Positions 61,953 through 64,000 of a stretch of 64,000 bases of DNA are shown piece by piece. This DNA comes from Clostridia bacterium (GTDB lineage Bacteria; Bacillota; Clostridia; Oscillospirales; Acutalibacteraceae). The stretch is taken from positions 62,001 to 126,000 of the forward strand of contig JAKSQM010000003.1 in assembly GCA_024404115.1 (NCBI GenBank), read 5' to 3'. A program made the position numbers and the translations under genes. Position 1 is the first letter of the stretch; each line of letters starts with the position of its first letter. A model generated the notes under the pieces. It was not told the origin of the DNA, did not search any database, and saw nothing but the letters and a program-made list of their open reading frames with translations.

Positions 61953-63038
61953 ATGGAAATCAAACTTTTTTCTTTTATTAAAGGCGAAGAAACTGAATAT
62001 CAGCAGTGCAAGGATGCAATTGCAGATTGCGTGAGCATTTTCACAGCAAAAGAGGAGGAGTTTTATAACTTCACTTCACCTAAAAAACTGTTGATTTCAG
62101 GTGCGCAGGCATTGAGAACAGCAGATGCTGTCATTTTTGCAGTTCAGCTTTCTGCATATAACTCAATCAAAAAAACACTCTGCGACGCATTTGAAATTGA
62201 AGCGGAGCGAAACAGTGAACTTATTGAAAAACTTCTGCCCCTTTTAAAAGAGAAAAAAATATCAAAAACCGCTTATGAAAACAACTGCTTTTTCCCAAAA
62301 GAAGCAGAGATTTTCCCTGTGTCTGATTTCAGATGCTGCGGCTTTGGCATAACAGAGGGCGCAAAGAGCATTATTCTTATGCCCCTTGATGATACTAAAA
62401 CAATCGAGGTCGTTTACGGCTCACTTTATAGCTTTATTGCAGGTATGGCAGGGTACGAAAATCCTGCGGATATTTCCATGCTCAAATGTGCAGTTCTTGC
62501 AACAAAGCTTTCAGCAATCCTTAAAAAAGGCAAATCACGCCTTGCTTTTGCGAATCTCGGCTGTGTTCCACTTATTGAAGAGAGCCTTTACCATGCAGAC
62601 AGAGAAAATGCAACAATGTTTGTGGCAGATAAGCCCGAAGAGCGTTTGCCCTCACAGACTATACAGGATTACATAGTTACAGTTGCGCAGAAAACAAGAC
62701 TTGATACAGAGTCAGATTTTGCCTGCGCCGTTTCAAGTGCATTTGCCAGCAACACAGACGGCTCAACATTTATCTACACCGCTGTTGCAGACGAAAAAGA
62801 TACTTTTATTAAAAAGCTCTATGCCAATGATGGCGAGGAGCCGAAGCTTCTCTATTATGCCGCCGTTGAAGATGCTTTTCTTTCAGCTCTTAAAAAGGTT
62901 GACGCCAGCCTTAAACAGAAAAGAAAAGAAGGCAGAAGAGCCGATAAATTCTTCCGCCAGAAAATTGCACTTATTACCGCCGCCGCAATTGCAGGTGCAA
63001 CAGGTATCTGCGCCACAGTGGCAATGCTACTTCAATAA
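61953..63038 (+). CDS. Probable tail-anchored membrane protein, unknown function
   Basis: The 361 residues are soluble-looking up to about 335, then a basic stretch (KQKRKEGRRADKFFRQK) leads into one C-terminal helix (IALITAAAIAGATGICATVAML), typical of a tail anchor with a cytoplasmic body. I recognise no family. Co-transcribed with the sortase genes (18 bp gap), it may regulate or scaffold them. AAAGGA precedes the ATG. Confidence 0.6.
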   Translation: MEIKLFSFIKGEETEYQQCKDAIADCVSIFTAKEEEFYNFTSPKKLLISGAQALRTADAVIFAVQLSAYNSIKKTLCDAFEIEAERNSELIEKLLPLLKEKKISKTAYENNCFFPKEAEIFPVSDFRCCGFGITEGAKSIILMPLDDTKTIEVVYGSLYSFIAGMAGYENPADISMLKCAVLATKLSAILKKGKSRLAFANLGCVPLIEESLYHADRENATMFVADKPEERLPSQTIQDYIVTVAQKTRLDTESDFACAVSSAFASNTDGSTFIYTAVADEKDTFIKKLYANDGEEPKLLYYAAVEDAFLSALKKVDASLKQKRKEGRRADKFFRQKIALITAAAIAGATGICATVAMLLQ

Positions 63039-63064
63039 AACAAAAAGCTGTGCCGAAGCACAGC
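63036..63064 (-). terminator. Terminator of lexA (and possibly of the sortase operon)
   Basis: GCTGTGC-ttcg-GCACAGC (63047-63053 with 63058-63064), a tetraloop hairpin, is followed on the minus strand by TTTTTGTTTTAT. The rightward tail (CGTTTATC) is weaker. Confidence 0.88.
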
Positions 63065-63070
63065 CGTTTA

Positions 63071-63658
63071 TCAATAATATCTCATGCTTGCAACAACCTT
63101 GCCAAGAATAGCAACCTCGTCAACAATTATGGGGTCAAAGGCTTCGTTTTTGGGCTGAAGCCTGAAATGACCGTTTTCCTTATAAAAAGTTTTGACCGTT
63201 GCGCTGTCATCAACCAGAGCAACCACCATGTCGCCGTTTCTTGCAAAGGGAGTTCTTTCCGCTATAATCAGGTCGCCGTCAAGGATACCTGCCTCAATCA
63301 TACTTTCGCCTTTAACATGAAGCGCAAAAAGCTGCTTGTCAGCAGAAACTCTGCCAGTGTAAGGGAAATATCCCTCAATAGCTTCAACCGCAAGGATAGG
63401 CATACCTGCCGTAACTGTTCCTATAATGGGCACCTGAATAATGTTGTCAGCCTGACCGACTATTCTGATTGAGCGTTTAAGAAGCGGATCTCTCATAATA
63501 TATCCCTCACGCTCCAGCACATCAAGGTGAGCCTGAACAGAGGATGTTGATTTAAGACCAACAGCCGCACAGATTTCTCTTACAGACGGGGGAACGCCAT
63601 CACTGCTTCTCTCAACAAGAAAATCGTATATTTTACGCTGCATCTCGTTTATCGCCAT
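63071..63658 (-). CDS. lexA: SOS repressor LexA
   Basis: The ATG at 63658, six bases after AAGGATGA, gives 195 residues. An HTH domain (PPSVREICAAVGLKSTSSVQAHLD) is followed by the Ala84-Gly85 cleavage site and the Ser119/Lys156 catalytic dyad of the self-cleaving peptidase domain (VKGESM; ATVKTF). It represses SOS genes and itself. Confidence 0.95.
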   Translation of the reverse strand: MAINEMQRKIYDFLVERSSDGVPPSVREICAAVGLKSTSSVQAHLDVLEREGYIMRDPLLKRSIRIVGQADNIIQVPIIGTVTAGMPILAVEAIEGYFPYTGRVSADKQLFALHVKGESMIEAGILDGDLIIAERTPFARNGDMVVALVDDSATVKTFYKENGHFRLQPKNEAFDPIIVDEVAILGKVVASMRYY

Positions 63659-63686
63659 GAGATTCATCCTTTCGTAGTTTTTTATT

Positions 63687-63715
63687 ATTATAGCACAAAT
63701 GTTCGGCAAATGCAA
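63687..63715 (-). promoter_or_regulatory. lexA promoter
   Basis: On the minus strand TTGCAT (63710-63715) and TATAAT (63687-63692) are 17 bp apart. Confidence 0.85.
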
Positions 63716-63726
63716 ACATTTGTTTG
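63692..63726. promoter_or_regulatory. Two LexA-box-like sites in the lexA promoter
   Basis: CAAAC-ATTT-GTTTG (63713-63726) is a perfect palindrome over the -35, and CGAAC-ATTT-GTG (minus strand, 63694-63705) lies in the spacer. Both resemble the Firmicute box CGAAC-N4-GTTCG with changes in outer bases. Confidence 0.7.
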
Positions 63727-63767
63727 CCTAATTTTTAAATTTTTTTATTTTTGCGAGGTATTTTATT

Positions 63768-64000
63768 GTGAAAAAATTCATTTCAATCTTACTTTGTATG
63801 ATTTTAGCTGTGTCAGCCTGCGCTTTCACAGCTTTTGCTTCTTTAGGCTCTGCATCTTTTGATGAGGTGCAGGCAGAAAAAGCCGAAAAAAATCCTGAAA
63901 ACGAAGAGAAAGAAGAAGCATTTGTTCCCGACAAAACCGTCAAGGTTTGCGCCAATAAAGGCAATTGGGAGAATGCACCCGAAAATTCACTTGAAGCAAT
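63768..64000 (+). CDS. Secreted GDPD-like protein, 5' part only
   Basis: A GTG start with GAGGT nine bases upstream opens a frame still open at the window end. A lipoprotein-like or cleavable signal (FISILLCMILAVSACAFTAFA) is followed by a Glu/Lys-rich linker. Then comes CANKGNWENAPENSLEA, which resembles the start of glycerophosphodiester phosphodiesterases (AHRG ... APENT). Here NKG stands where HRG is expected, so the first catalytic His seems replaced. Most of the domain is outside the window. Confidence 0.6.
   Translation, partial: MKKFISILLCMILAVSACAFTAFASLGSASFDEVQAEKAEKNPENEEKEEAFVPDKTVKVCANKGNWENAPENSLEA

Noticed and set aside
63728-63964. 78-codon leftward frame at the right edge
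   Set aside because: It is antisense to the signal peptide and linker of the GDPD-like gene and has no family features.

Overview
The window looks like a chromosomal segment of a low-to-mid GC, monoderm Firmicute of class Clostridia, most likely a gut Oscillospirales/Ruminococcaceae-type bacterium. The evidence is a ctsR-mcsA-mcsB-clpC heat-shock operon, class B sortases, a YqzL-type small protein between era and recO, strong AGGAGG ribosome binding sites and sigma-A promoters with 17 bp spacers. No phage, plasmid, CRISPR or rRNA genes were seen. One tRNA (Arg, anticodon CCG) was found.

Region 1-19.7 kb is carbohydrate-related. A leftward pair encodes a GH63-like hydrolase (cut by the window edge) and a large TIM-barrel hydrolase. 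A long rightward operon (3980-15334) holds three calcineurin-like phosphoesterases, a zinc-ribbon membrane protein, a Big_2 surface protein, a GPH-family sugar symporter, a clan-A hydrolase, a beta-lactamase-fold serine hydrolase, a TIM-barrel sugar isomerase and a Gfo/Idh oxidoreductase. A secreted apiosidase-like (GH140) protein with a membrane acyltransferase, and a convergent GH99-like protein, complete it. Together they suggest import and intracellular breakdown of an unusual glycoside. The substrate cannot be read from sequence.

Region 19.7-30.5 kb is mixed: small zinc-ribbon and membrane proteins, an XRE regulator divergent from a zinc-ribbon/OB-like gene, a tRNA one base after a DUF805 gene, apgM, a 277 bp imperfect inverted-repeat element, a membrane-protein/TPR pair, an M24 peptidase, a U32 peptidase and zapA.

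Region 30.6-49.3 kb is housekeeping: phoH-ybeY-dgkA-era-yqzL-recO-mutS2, a radical SAM pair, rplS with a leader RNA, two tandem lepB genes, rbgA-rnhB-yraN, thrC, a DUF1540 peptide, another phosphoesterase, then tig-clpP-clpX. A short cluster of REP-like palindromes follows clpX.

Region 49.5-64 kb starts with an autoregulated XRE repressor and the leftward CtsR regulon operon. Divergent from ctsR is a rightward run: cysteine desulfurase, thiI, cinA, then a four-gene sortase block (two class B sortases, a coiled-coil protein and a tail-anchored protein). lexA, with LexA-box-like sites in its promoter, and a partial GDPD-like secreted protein end the window.

The least explained parts are the sortase block, the inverted-repeat element at 24.0 kb, the far-upstream heptads between ctsR and the cysteine desulfurase gene, and the sugar operon with its embedded phosphoesterases. 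All functional statements come from reading motifs by eye; no database search was run.
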